From NCBI RefSeq assembly GCF_024741815.1, contig NZ_CP102951.1:2681001-2745000 (forward strand): a DNA stretch of 64,000 nucleotides, given 5' to 3'. The DNA is from Pseudomonas sp. LS1212 (GTDB lineage Bacteria > Pseudomonadota > Gammaproteobacteria > Pseudomonadales > Pseudomonadaceae). Position 1 is the first letter of the stretch. The number at the start of each line of letters is the position of its first letter. The notes under the pieces are model-generated. The model worked only from the letters and a program-made list of their open reading frames with translations. It was not told the DNA's origin and ran no database searches. A program made the translations under genes and the position numbers. Shown in pieces: positions 8,278 through 17,091 of the stretch.

Positions 8278-8470
8278 TTCTTGAGCCCACGCACTGACGG
8301 ATAACGTCCCCTTGGATTGTTACCTATTCCGTACACATCCATTACTTGGCACGCCGATAGTTACACAAAAAACCAGGAATATACTGATCGCACTCTTTGG
8401 CCTTTGATCGGTTGACCCACTCGACGCTTTACCAGCAGTTGATCGGTACCGATTCCTCTTCGAGGTATTC

Positions 8471-9532
8471 ATGACTCCCGATCAACGATTTGTCCGTTGG
8501 GTCAAAATCGCTATCGTGGCTTTTGCCGTGTTTTTCATCTACTTCCTCGTTGCCGATCTGGCCCTCCCATTGACGCCGCAGGCGCAAATGACCCGGCCTG
8601 TGCTGAAAGTCGCACCCCGTGTTTCCGGGCAGGTAATTGAAGTGGCCATTGCTGATAATCAGCCCGTGAAGCCAGGCGACCTGCTGTTTCGGCTCGACCC
8701 TGAGACCTTCGAGCTGCAGGTTGAACAGGCCAGGTTGGCGGTCGAACAAGCCAGCCAGAGCAACGCAGAGCTCGATGCCAACCTCAAGGCGGCGAGGGCT
8801 GCGGTGAGCTCGGCACTGGCGAAGGTCAATGAATTGAACGCCCAGGCTGAGCGTTTTCGGGTGCTTGTCGGCAAGCAACTTGTTTCCCGGCAAAGTTACG
8901 AGCAAGTCGAGGCCAATCGCCAGGTCGCCGAGGCAGATGCCCAGGCGGCCAAGTCGCGCGTGGTTGAGCTGCAGGCTCGGCGCGGCAGCAGCACCAGTGA
9001 CAATCTGCTGCTGCGCCAGGCCCGTAATGCACTGCGCCAGGCCCGCCTGCAGTTGGCCTACAGCCAGGTCCGAGCCGAGCGAGCCGGGGTAATCGGCAAC
9101 CTCCAGCTGAGCACCGGCACCTACCTGCAAGCCGGTACCCCGGTCACCGCGCTGGTGGAGGATGACATCGATGTGATCGCCGACTTTCGCGAGAAAGCCC
9201 TGCGTTTCAGTCGGGTCGGCACGCGCGCGATGGTGGCATTCGATGCTCGCCCGGGCGAGTTGTTCCAGGCCAGGGTCAGCCATGTGGATGCCGGGGTCAG
9301 GGAAGGGCAGATGGATGCCAATGGTGAACTGGCCGCACCTGTACAATCGGATCGCTGGGTGCGCAACGCCCAGCGCCAGCGGGTGCATCTGGTGCTGGAG
9401 CAACCCTTGCCGGCGATGCTGCCCACCGGGGCGAAGCTGACGGTGCAGCTGCAGCCGTTCGATAATGCCTTTGCGCACTTTCTGGCGCGGGCGCAGATTC
9501 GTCTGGTCAGCCTGATGCACTATGTCTACTGA
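8471..9532 (+). CDS. HlyD-family periplasmic adaptor (EmrA/YibH-like)
   Basis: 353-residue membrane fusion protein for an efflux system. One N-terminal transmembrane helix (residues 9-30) is followed by a lipoyl-type half (VAPRVSGQVIEVAIADNQPVKPGDLLF), a long coiled-coil hairpin (about 75-190), the second lipoyl half (YSQVRAERAGVIGNLQLSTGTYLQ) and a beta-barrel. GAGGT precedes ATG 8471. Its last 11 bases overlap the start of the DUF2955 membrane protein, its likely inner-membrane partner. Family role known; exported substrate unknown. Confidence 0.88.
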   Translation: MTPDQRFVRWVKIAIVAFAVFFIYFLVADLALPLTPQAQMTRPVLKVAPRVSGQVIEVAIADNQPVKPGDLLFRLDPETFELQVEQARLAVEQASQSNAELDANLKAARAAVSSALAKVNELNAQAERFRVLVGKQLVSRQSYEQVEANRQVAEADAQAAKSRVVELQARRGSSTSDNLLLRQARNALRQARLQLAYSQVRAERAGVIGNLQLSTGTYLQAGTPVTALVEDDIDVIADFREKALRFSRVGTRAMVAFDARPGELFQARVSHVDAGVREGQMDANGELAAPVQSDRWVRNAQRQRVHLVLEQPLPAMLPTGAKLTVQLQPFDNAFAHFLARAQIRLVSLMHYVY

Positions 9533-10571
9533 CGCTTTGCCTGCCAAGGCAAAGAGCCTGCTAAGCGAGAACGAGCTGCGCCAATGCCTGCGGATTGCCA
9601 CCGGCGGCGCCCTGATGTTTTTCATCAGCAAGCTGTTCAGCCTGGAATATGGCGCTTTATTCTGCGTTTATCCCGTACTGTTGCTTGGCCTGGTACCGCG
9701 CCTGAATGTGCACCTGGTCCGCCAGTTCTTCGCCCAGAGTGTGGTGGTGAACCTGGAGGTCGGCCTGTTGTATGGCCTGTTCGGCGATCGGCCGAGGCTG
9801 ATGATCCCCATTGTCTTTCTGTTGTTTTTCTACCGATTTGCCCTTATGGCCCGGGGGCAGTTGTTTCTGTTCAGCGCACTGGGAGTGGTATTCCTGGCGA
9901 TACAGCTGAATTTCGCCAGCTACCCGCAGACCAACGTCATCGATATGCTGTGGTGCAACAGCCTGGCGGTGATCTCGGCGGCGCTGGTTGCCGGGCTGAT
10001 GTTCTACCTGTTCCCCGATGTCACACCGCGTCAGCCTCGCGCACCTGCCAACAAGGACCGCGCCAGCATGCGCCACGAAGCGCTGCTCGGTGCAACGGTG
10101 GCGACCCTGTCGGTGGTTGTGTTCCAGAGCCTGAATCTGGTCGATTCGCTGTCGGCCCTGGTGGCCAGCAACTTGTTGCTGTTCCCCATGCATTGGAAGG
10201 GCGCGCATTTCGCCGGGCGGATCCGCGCCGTCGGTACCTTGCTCGGCTGCGCCATGGCCATGGTGATGATGCTGCTGTTCTACAGCCATCATGATCTGTT
10301 GCCGTTGCTGACCCTCGTGCTGTGGGGCGCGATGATGATCGGCGCCCGTTGGCACGGCCTGGAAAAGGGCATTTCCGGGATCGGTATGGGGTCGCTGACG
10401 ACGTTGGCGATTTTGTTCGGTCAATCGTTGAGCCCGGCCAATGACATTATTTTTCAGATCCTTTATCGGCTGAGCTCGGTGTGCGTGGCGGTATTGCTGA
10501 CCTTGTTCGCAGTGTTTCTGGTGCATGGGCTGCTAAATCGGTTTGAGTGCACGCGGCATATGAGTCACTGA
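9522..10571 (+). CDS. DUF2955 (FUSC-like) inner-membrane protein
   Basis: 349-residue polytopic protein with two blocks of hydrophobic helices (about residues 28-160 and 190-340), the pattern of DUF2955/FUSC-type efflux partners of YibH/EmrA adaptors. It overlaps the HlyD gene by 11 bases, so coupling is expected. A diverged copy of its last 26 codons (LLTLF...HMSH) recurs on the minus strand at 34243-34320, next to a mobile element, showing a paralogue once existed there. No TolC gene lies nearby. Confidence 0.82.
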   Translation: MSTDALPAKAKSLLSENELRQCLRIATGGALMFFISKLFSLEYGALFCVYPVLLLGLVPRLNVHLVRQFFAQSVVVNLEVGLLYGLFGDRPRLMIPIVFLLFFYRFALMARGQLFLFSALGVVFLAIQLNFASYPQTNVIDMLWCNSLAVISAALVAGLMFYLFPDVTPRQPRAPANKDRASMRHEALLGATVATLSVVVFQSLNLVDSLSALVASNLLLFPMHWKGAHFAGRIRAVGTLLGCAMAMVMMLLFYSHHDLLPLLTLVLWGAMMIGARWHGLEKGISGIGMGSLTTLAILFGQSLSPANDIIFQILYRLSSVCVAVLLTLFAVFLVHGLLNRFECTRHMSH

Positions 10572-10584
10572 CAGGATCGCCTGG

Positions 10585-11919
10585 CTAATACGAGTATGAA
10601 TCAACAACCCGTTTCACCTTTTCGAGCGCTTCCTGGAGCGCGGGCAGCGATACAGATCCTAGCGCCAGGCGAATCGCATGGGGTACCTGTACAGACGTCG
10701 CAAAGGGTTCGGCAGTCGAGACCGAAATCTGCTCGCGCATAAGCGCTGCCGCTATCTGGTCGGCTCGAACCTCTTCCCCCAAGGGTAGCCAGACAAAATA
10801 GGAGGAGGGGTGGCTGATGTAGTGGAGTCCTGAGAGTGCAGCATTGGCGATTGATTGACGAACCCTGGCATCGCGACGCTTCTCCTCCTCCAGTCGTGTG
10901 ACAGTGCCATCGCCAAGCCAGACACAGGCGATAGCCGTCATGATGCCGGGTGTGTTCCAGGTGGTGGCGCGGATGATTCGTTCAATGGCGCCGACCCATT
11001 GAGTGGGAGCTGCAACAAATCCAACGCGAAGCCCGGTGGCAATACTTTTTGAGAAGCCCGAGACGTACACGGTAGTTTCTGGTGCAAGTGTCGCCAATGG
11101 AGGGGCTGGATCCTGCGCTAAAAAGGCATAGGCCCCATCCTCGATAATAAGCAGCCCGTACTTGCGGGCTATCGCTACCATCCTTAGTCGCCACTGCATG
11201 CCGGTCACCCATCCCAGCGGGTTGTGCAGAGTTGGCATCGTGTACACGGCACGTACGCGCCGACGCTTGCACAGCTGCTCGAGAGCGTCGAGGTCGGGTT
11301 CATGGCCTGCAGAAGGAACCGGTGCGAGTTCAAGCCGGTGTGTCTGCGCGAGCACTTTGAAGCCTGGATAGGTCAAGGCGTCGGTCGCAACGACGTCACC
11401 GGGGCGAAGCAGCGCCATGACAGTGGCTGCCAGCCCATGCTGTGCACCACTGACGATCAACACTTGATCCCCGCCCACGGCCAACCCGCGACATTGGAGA
11501 TGTTGCGCCACCATGGCCCGCTCATGCTTGCGCCCTGCATGAGGCTGATAGCGCAGCATTGCCTCCAGGTCGCCGGAAATCGCGAGTTGGCGCAATGCAC
11601 CTCGTAGCAACTCGGCCTGGCCAGGCAGAGACGGGTAGTTGAAGTTGAGATCAAGGAGGCCTGAAGCAACCGCAAGCTGGTCGATGCCCAGCTCTGGGGG
11701 TAACGAGGTTTCCCGCACAAAGGTACCTCGCCCGACTTCTCCGCTGACCAGGCCCATGGCCTCAAGCTCCGAGTAGACGCGGGTAGCAGTAACCAGGGCC
11801 AGCCCCTCTTTTGCCGCAAGTTCGCGGTGTGTAGGTAGACGCGTGCCGGGCTGAAAACGCCCTGCCTGGATATCGGCAGCCAATGCATCGACCAACACTT
11901 TGTAGCGGGAGCGAGCCAT
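10585..11919 (-). CDS. MocR-type GntR regulator with aminotransferase domain
   Basis: 444 residues. The N-terminal GntR winged helix (about 1-75) includes PGTRLPTHRELAAKEGLALVTATRVYSELE. A class I aminotransferase domain follows, with LHNPLGWVTG, the IIEDGAY aspartate and the PLP-lysine motif VSGFSKSIATGLRVGF. Members bind PLP or an external aldimine and regulate neighbouring genes. ATG 11919 (MARSRYKVLVDAL) is preferred; longer starts extend through its own promoter. A 9-bp palindrome lies just upstream and the DJ-1/PfpI gene diverges from it, making that gene its probable target. Confidence 0.88.
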   Translation of the reverse strand: MARSRYKVLVDALAADIQAGRFQPGTRLPTHRELAAKEGLALVTATRVYSELEAMGLVSGEVGRGTFVRETSLPPELGIDQLAVASGLLDLNFNYPSLPGQAELLRGALRQLAISGDLEAMLRYQPHAGRKHERAMVAQHLQCRGLAVGGDQVLIVSGAQHGLAATVMALLRPGDVVATDALTYPGFKVLAQTHRLELAPVPSAGHEPDLDALEQLCKRRRVRAVYTMPTLHNPLGWVTGMQWRLRMVAIARKYGLLIIEDGAYAFLAQDPAPPLATLAPETTVYVSGFSKSIATGLRVGFVAAPTQWVGAIERIIRATTWNTPGIMTAIACVWLGDGTVTRLEEEKRRDARVRQSIANAALSGLHYISHPSSYFVWLPLGEEVRADQIAAALMREQISVSTAEPFATSVQVPHAIRLALGSVSLPALQEALEKVKRVVDSYSY

Positions 11920-11931
11920 GGCCAATGTATC

Positions 11932-11955
11932 CAGTACAATTATTTGATTGTACTG
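11932..11955. promoter_or_regulatory. Palindromic operator candidate of the MocR regulator
   Basis: Perfect inverted repeat CAGTACAAT-N6-ATTGTACTG, 13 bases upstream of the MocR start and within the divergent promoter region shared with the DJ-1/PfpI gene. Position and symmetry suit autoregulation; binding is inferred. Confidence 0.6.
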
Positions 11956-12080
11956 ATTCTCGGCTCTAGCATCTTCCTGCGCAACTGATTCGCATGGCCA
12001 GCACCCGAGGGTGATCCGGGGGAGGGCCATCGTCTTGAGCAGCTCATTCCTCAATCAAATCTGCACGGGAAGGCGACAAC

Positions 12081-12683
12081 ATGCACATCGCTATTTTGAC
12101 CTTCGAAGGCTACAACGAACTCGATTCGCTCATTGCTCTGGGGGTGCTGAATCGCGTCAAGAAGCCGGGTTGGCGAGTGTCGATTGCCAGCCCCACTGCC
12201 CGTGTTCGCTCCATGAATGGGGTAGTCATCGAATCACAAGCAACGCTTCGAGAGGCCAGTGAAGCCGATGCGGTCATTGTCGGCAGCGGTATGCTGACAC
12301 GTGAGGTCGTCGCTGACCCAGCCCTGATGGCGCAGTTGCAGTTTGATCCCGGGAGGCAGCTGTTGGGTGCACAGTGCTCTGGCACGCTTGTATTGGCGAA
12401 GCTGGGTCTGCTCGAAGGTGTTCCAGCCTGCACCGATCTGACGACCAAACCATGGGTTCAGGAAGCGGGTGTGGACGTGCTGAACCAGGCTTTTTTTGCG
12501 AAAGGCAATGTTGCCACCGCCGGAGGCTGTCTTGCCTCTCAATACCTTGCCGTCTGGATCATTGCCCGCCTGGAAGGTATGGAAGCGGCGGCAAGCGCGC
12601 TGCATTACGTCGCGCCGGTGGGGGAGAAGGATGACTACGTGTTGCGTGGGATGCGGCATATCACGCCCTATCTGCCTGCTTGA
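12081..12683 (+). CDS. DJ-1/PfpI-family protein
   Basis: 200-residue protein of the class I glutamine amidotransferase-like / DJ-1 superfamily. It opens IAILTFEGYNELDSLIALGVLN and carries the nucleophile-elbow cysteine in GAQCSGTLVLAKLGLL. Members include glyoxalases, isonitrile hydratase-like enzymes, chaperones and amidases; the reaction here is not identifiable. GGAAGG precedes ATG 12081. It is divergent from the MocR gene with the palindrome between, so it is probably under MocR control. Confidence 0.85.
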   Translation: MHIAILTFEGYNELDSLIALGVLNRVKKPGWRVSIASPTARVRSMNGVVIESQATLREASEADAVIVGSGMLTREVVADPALMAQLQFDPGRQLLGAQCSGTLVLAKLGLLEGVPACTDLTTKPWVQEAGVDVLNQAFFAKGNVATAGGCLASQYLAVWIIARLEGMEAAASALHYVAPVGEKDDYVLRGMRHITPYLPA

Positions 12684-12715
12684 TTTAAGCCACGATCAGG
12701 TCACCGCCCCAGGCG

Positions 12716-12914
12716 TCGCAGGGGCTCCCCGGCGATCTTGAGATCTTGCGCATGCTTCGCACGCGAGCGCAGCCTGACGGCAGCGGCTACAGGGTCCGCA
12801 TCTGCCCCAAAAATAGCGCTTGCACGATAAGGGGCAAGACGGTATCTACGCCGACCGTGTCACACCGAACCGTTGTAGCCGCTGCCGAAGGCTCGGTGCG
12901 CCGCTGCGACGCTG
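12716..12914. repeat. Composite intergenic palindromic repeat, copy 1
   Basis: This gene-free stretch (12684-13044) consists largely of repeat modules that recur at 53510-53700. Modules are a GCAGGGGCTCCCCGGCGATC-like part at 12718, a GCCTGACGGCAGCGGCTACA-like part at 12772, a GGGGCAAGACGGTATCTAC part at 12833, and a GTAGCCGCTGCCGAAGGCTC part at 12876. Some modules are inverted relative to the other copy. Typical of Pseudomonas extragenic repeats. No coding potential is seen. Confidence 0.7.
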
Positions 12915-13044
12915 GGGCCGCAAGGCCCCCTGGCGCCCTTGAAATCTTGCACCTGCGGCAGCGGCAGAGACCGCAGCGTGCTATCTGGATCGATTCCGGT
13001 GGCACAGGGCGATATCAGCAGCACACGAGGCGCTCCCTTCGAAC

Positions 13045-14751
13045 TCATGCATGCACCCAGAACGCGCTCTCGGCAAACTCGTCTCCATTCCACCAATTTG
13101 CCTTGCCGGTTCCATAACTGAAATTCTTTGCCCCTGCCTGGCTCTGCAAGGGGGCTGTAACGTCGCCAGCTGCATCGCGCTTGGCGCTGAAATCAGCCAC
13201 TTCAGGAACCACCGCGACGATATGTCCTGATTTCCCATCCTCTTTGCGGCGCGCCACGATCAACCCGATGGCCCCCTGGTTTGCGGCCTGCTGGAGTTTG
13301 CTGAGCGTTCCGGTCTGTCGCCACCCAAATTCGGCGCCAAAGTCACGCAGCCAGCGGAACAGGTCGTTGGCGCGCATCTCGACAATGGTGTCGCCAATGA
13401 GGGGCTCCACCTGCGAGCCCTTGCTGAGCGCAATGACGGACTTCGCCGTCCACCACACCCGTGGCAGGTAGACGCCTGCCAAATGGCAATAGTCGTGGCA
13501 GTAAATATTGCAGAAGGTAAGGCCCTCGCGAGGCTGGAACCGCTTGTTCGAGGTCTTGTCCACCGCCAGCCATTTGATGATGGCAGCGAGCTCCGTGCGC
13601 AATTCGTCCGGAGTCGTTCCCTGGCGGGTAGGCTGGTCCGGCTCGTTCAGGGAATGCGCACCTGCTGTATCCGTACGCTTGGTCACGCGACCGGGCTTTC
13701 TCGGCATCGATACGGCAATGACCCCAGCGTGCGGTGGCGTTTGTGCAGGCGTGACGACGGGTATCTCGTGGACGGCGGGCGTAGATACCAGGAACTTCTG
13801 CGAGGCGAATCCGCGCAGTAGAGCACCTGCCAGGGATGTTTCCACTTCACGAAAACCGTTCCTGGCTTTGTCGGTAACGGCACGTACTGGATGCCCATCC
13901 GGCAGGTGGCCGATTACGTTCGCCTGGATCGGCTCGCTTTTCCTGGGTTCACTTCGCAAGCGAAGCATGCCTTCGGTGGTGTCGACCTTGAAGAATTCAC
14001 CTTGCGCAGTAACGGGACTTGGCGCGGGTATCAACGCGATACCGGCCGCAGGTGCATTCAGTACAGATGCAACCCCTGGAAGGGCTACGGTTTGGGCGAG
14101 CCGTATGAAGTCAAAAATCTTCTCGCCATAGAATCGGCTGCCATCGAAATGGCCCTGCCGCAATCCCTTTTTCGGGCTGAAACCGCCGGTGTTGTACGCG
14201 ATGCCAATTGCGGCGAGCTCAAGCTCGCTGAGTGTTGGCCGCGTTTGCAGTCCCAATTTCTTCAGCGCGCGTTTCAGCTCGGCGATACACATGCCTAAGG
14301 TCTCTTCGAACCTCTCGTACCGCCTCTGCAGAAAGTAATCCGGATCGCCCTTGAAGAACTGCAGATCGCGTTGAAACATGCCGAAGCCATGACAGAACTT
14401 GTTCGGTTTTTTGGCGACTTCGGCAAAGCCGGGGATATGTTCGGCCATGTCGACGAGGGCTTGATGGGCTATGTCAAACATTTCAGCGCCACGTGGCGCT
14501 GCCATCAACTCGGCCTTGTTTCTGGGGAATGCGCTGCGACCCTTGTTGTCGTCCAACGTGTCGCCCACGCACAGGGCAAGGATCTTGTCGTTGTTCATTT
14601 GCTTTGATCTGAGGGTAGCCCAGACGAACCCGGTTTCCTGGCAGGCGATAGCAGCGATGAAATCGACGGTCAAAGGTGTGCCTGCAAGTTCAGGCTCGAT
14701 CAATGCTTGAAATTGGGTCTTGAACCACAATACGTCGGCGCTGTTTGCCAT
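13045..14751 (-). CDS. Multidomain peptidoglycan-hydrolase-like protein (lysozyme-like + SH3-like + C-terminal amidase-like)
   Basis: 568 residues without a signal peptide. Residues about 10-230 look lysozyme-like: AIACQETGFVW could hold the catalytic glutamate, with HGFGMFQRDLQFF and IAYNTGGFSPKKG as substrate-site motifs. Residues about 255-330 resemble a bacterial SH3 domain (FKVDTTEGMLRLRSEP). The C-terminal 170 residues contain FCNIYCHDYCHLAGVYLPRV and GHIVAVVPE, a Cys...His arrangement like NlpC/P60 or CHAP amidases. ATG 14751 is chosen for a GGAGG site six bases upstream. It is a lone gene with no obvious immunity gene; a secreted or type VI effector role is possible but unproven. Confidence 0.6.
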   Translation of the reverse strand: MANSADVLWFKTQFQALIEPELAGTPLTVDFIAAIACQETGFVWATLRSKQMNNDKILALCVGDTLDDNKGRSAFPRNKAELMAAPRGAEMFDIAHQALVDMAEHIPGFAEVAKKPNKFCHGFGMFQRDLQFFKGDPDYFLQRRYERFEETLGMCIAELKRALKKLGLQTRPTLSELELAAIGIAYNTGGFSPKKGLRQGHFDGSRFYGEKIFDFIRLAQTVALPGVASVLNAPAAGIALIPAPSPVTAQGEFFKVDTTEGMLRLRSEPRKSEPIQANVIGHLPDGHPVRAVTDKARNGFREVETSLAGALLRGFASQKFLVSTPAVHEIPVVTPAQTPPHAGVIAVSMPRKPGRVTKRTDTAGAHSLNEPDQPTRQGTTPDELRTELAAIIKWLAVDKTSNKRFQPREGLTFCNIYCHDYCHLAGVYLPRVWWTAKSVIALSKGSQVEPLIGDTIVEMRANDLFRWLRDFGAEFGWRQTGTLSKLQQAANQGAIGLIVARRKEDGKSGHIVAVVPEVADFSAKRDAAGDVTAPLQSQAGAKNFSYGTGKANWWNGDEFAESAFWVHA

Positions 14752-14980
14752 GGTGTCCTCCATCGCTTGCCTGGAAAGGTTGGCGAATAAGTATTGCGAT
14801 CCAGCTGTCCGCTTCGAAGGCCCATGCCCACGGCTGGACTTTCAACCTTTGCGGATCCATTGCGCTTCGGGGGATAAGATCAACACGATTACCTCTCCTT
14901 CTCAGTAAAACTGCGAATAGGAAAGTGTCAAGTTTTCGTCTTTGTACTGTGCGCTCGTCAGTCTATTGACTTTCGATGCA

Positions 14981-16012
14981 TCAATTTGAGATTCGGGCGA
15001 CGCCGAACGCCCCATTTTCAGCCAATAGCGTGGCAATCAAGGCGCTACTGTCGAGGATGTGCAAGTGGCGCGTCACCCATTCGGGTGGCTGGCGAAACGG
15101 AGGCACACTGTCACAGATGACGATCTGCTCAAAAAGCGGGTTGTCGATCAGGTCGCCACCACCGGTAAACAGGCCATGGGTGGCTGCGGCGAACAGCCGA
15201 ACGGCACCGGCCTTCTGACAAGCACGACCAGCGTGTATCAGTGTATTACCGGTGCTGATCAGGTCGTCGACAACGATGGCTATCTTGCCCTGGACTTCGC
15301 CGACCAGCAGTGTGCCGGTGAGCGTGGCTTGATCACGGTGCTTTTCCATCAGTGCACCGCCCACCGGACGGCCCAGTCGCCGCTCCAGGGCCTGACGAAA
15401 CTGCTCGGCGCGCTTGGCGCCACCGGTATCCGGGGAAACGGCAACCACCTCGGTGTCACCGACGAGCCCGGCGAAATGTTCGGCGAACAATTGCGCGCAT
15501 TGTACATTCCACGTCGGAATACGAAAGGCGTTGTCGAACGCCGCCGGATTGTGCACCTCCAAGGAGACCAGACGATCCACACCGCAGGCTTCCAGCATGG
15601 CTGCCAGGTATCGCGTGATGATTGGGTCCTGAGGTTGGATGCGACGGTCCTTGCGCCCATAGCAGAGGTAGGGGGTCACCACCTGCACGTGGCGAGCGCC
15701 GGCATCCTTGAGCGCTCCGCAAAAAAACAGCAGACGACACAGCTTATCGTTTGCGCTTTGCCGGCCGTCCCCATACAAGGCATGGAACACCACGACCTCG
15801 CGGCCGTTGACCGGGTCCAATGGTCGGCATTTATGCTCGCCATCCTCGTAGTCGCACTCCTCATGGAGTGCCAGTTGACAGCCAAGCCGTTGCGCTACGT
15901 GGGTTGCGTAGTGCTCAGTGCCTTGCAAGGCGAACAGAAGAGGGCGTTCGGCGAGCATGCTTTTGGCTCCTGCGAGGTTGTCACGCTGATCATAGACCCG
16001 ATAGTGCGCCAT
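14981..16012 (-). CDS. Ribose-phosphate pyrophosphokinase-family protein
   Basis: About 343 residues related to PRPP synthetase (PrsA). Visible features are a tandem phosphoribosyltransferase-type fold, the segment VVTPYLCYGRKDRRIQPQDPI resembling the PRPP synthetase flexible and catalytic region, and the PRPP-binding loop VVDDLISTGNTL. It is longer and more divergent than the housekeeping enzyme and stands alone. Such copies are often found with nicotinamide phosphoribosyltransferase genes, absent here. ATG 16012 (MAHYRVYDQ) is preferred over GTG 16078, but no clear ribosome-binding site decides it. Confidence 0.7.
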   Translation of the reverse strand: MAHYRVYDQRDNLAGAKSMLAERPLLFALQGTEHYATHVAQRLGCQLALHEECDYEDGEHKCRPLDPVNGREVVVFHALYGDGRQSANDKLCRLLFFCGALKDAGARHVQVVTPYLCYGRKDRRIQPQDPIITRYLAAMLEACGVDRLVSLEVHNPAAFDNAFRIPTWNVQCAQLFAEHFAGLVGDTEVVAVSPDTGGAKRAEQFRQALERRLGRPVGGALMEKHRDQATLTGTLLVGEVQGKIAIVVDDLISTGNTLIHAGRACQKAGAVRLFAAATHGLFTGGGDLIDNPLFEQIVICDSVPPFRQPPEWVTRHLHILDSSALIATLLAENGAFGVARISN

Positions 16013-16100
16013 GGCGCGGCTTTGGCGCACTGGCTTGTGATTGAGTTCAATAGATACTGGCGCCGTGTGGGGCGGCACCAGTAAGCATCCACAGAGGTAT

Positions 16101-16244
16101 TTAGCCTTGAAGCGCCGTCATAAGGACTTGCACCAACTGACCACCTTGTGGCGTAGCCCAGCTCCCCGCGAGTTCCGCGATCAGCTGATTGGTAGTCGTC
16201 AGCGTCACACCGCCCTTATCCATCCGGCGCAGGGCGATATCATC
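16101..16244 (-). pseudogene. C-terminal remnant of a YcaC-like isochorismatase-family hydrolase
   Basis: The last 47 codons (DDIALRRMDKGGVTLTTTNQ ... GGQLVQVLMTAL) match the C-terminus of YcaC/isochorismatase-family hydrolases by eye. The catalytic N-terminal 75 percent is missing, as the sequence upstream (16250-16350) does not continue the fold. It adjoins the GST and permease remnants. Confidence 0.5.
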
Positions 16245-16339
16245 GGCCATTATGCCAGGGGAACCACCACCAACCCCCTCAAGCGGCCGGACCTTGATCC
16301 GGACGATTGTCGCCGCGCGCTGGAATACCGCCGAAGACA

Positions 16340-16461
16340 TCGCCGCGTCCAAGCCGACATCGCCTGCTTCCCCTACATGATGCTGTCCGACGAGGGCGGC
16401 ATCTCACTCATCGACTATCCAGCACTGAGACGGTGGACCGACCGTATCAAATGCTTACCTG
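16340..16461 (+). pseudogene. Glutathione S-transferase C-terminal fragment
   Basis: Codons for QADIACFPYMMLSDEGGISL followed by DYPALRRWTDRIKCLP are a typical GST C-terminal helical segment. Nothing GST-like precedes it, and the following codons switch directly into a permease fragment. A deletion junction between two genes is the simplest reading. Confidence 0.65.
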
Positions 16462-16986
16462 TTGGCGCCGTTGATGGCCAGGTTGCTGCGCTTCTATGCG
16501 CCAGTGGTGATCGGCACTGAGATCCTGGTGGTGGGCCTGTGTCTGATGGGCGTCAGCGCCAACTGGGCTGCAGGAGGGATCGGCAATCCTGATTTCGGCA
16601 GTCCGCAGCTGATTGGCATGTCTTTCCTGGTCCTGGCCTTCATCCTGGTCGTGACTAAATACTTCAGCGGCTATCTGCGCAATATCGCTGTGCTGTTGGG
16701 GATTGTGTTCGGCATGGCCGTGGCGACCTCCATGGGCGCAGTCGACTTCTCCTCTGTCCACAACGCCGCCTGGTTCGGCCTGGTGTTGCCCTTTCATTTC
16801 GGGATGCCGAAGTTCGACTTCTGGGCGATTGCGGCGATGTCCATCGTTATGCTGGTGACCTTCATCGAAGCGACCGGCATGTTCGTTGCTGTTGGCGAGA
16901 TGGTGGGCAAGCCGGTCGACGAAAAGGCGATGGTCAACGGCTTTCGTGAGTACGCCAGGAGCAGCCCCAATGGGCCACGCCCTTGA
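16462..16986 (+). pseudogene. Internal fragment of an NCS2 xanthine/uracil permease
   Basis: About 165 codons (LLRFYAPVVIGTEILVVGLC ... VTFIEATGMFVAVGEMVGKP) belong to the middle of a nucleobase:cation symporter-2 protein, with four or five membrane helices. The N-terminal third is replaced by GST sequence and the frame ends shortly after GEMVGKPVDEKAMVNGFR in an unrelated tail, so both ends are lost. It cannot encode a working 14-helix transporter. Confidence 0.75.
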
Positions 16987-17091
16987 CTTGGCCACCCTCG
17001 CACGAGCGATGAAAACGCCTATGCCGTGGTTCGTGTTCGATGCATTCAGGAAGCTCGCTTACTATGCTGGTAGTGCCGAACCTCAGGAACA

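Noticed and set aside
8345..8365. TTGGCACGCCGATAG upstream of the HlyD gene as a sigma-54 promoter
   Set aside because: The -24 part matches but the -12 GC is absent at the required spacing.
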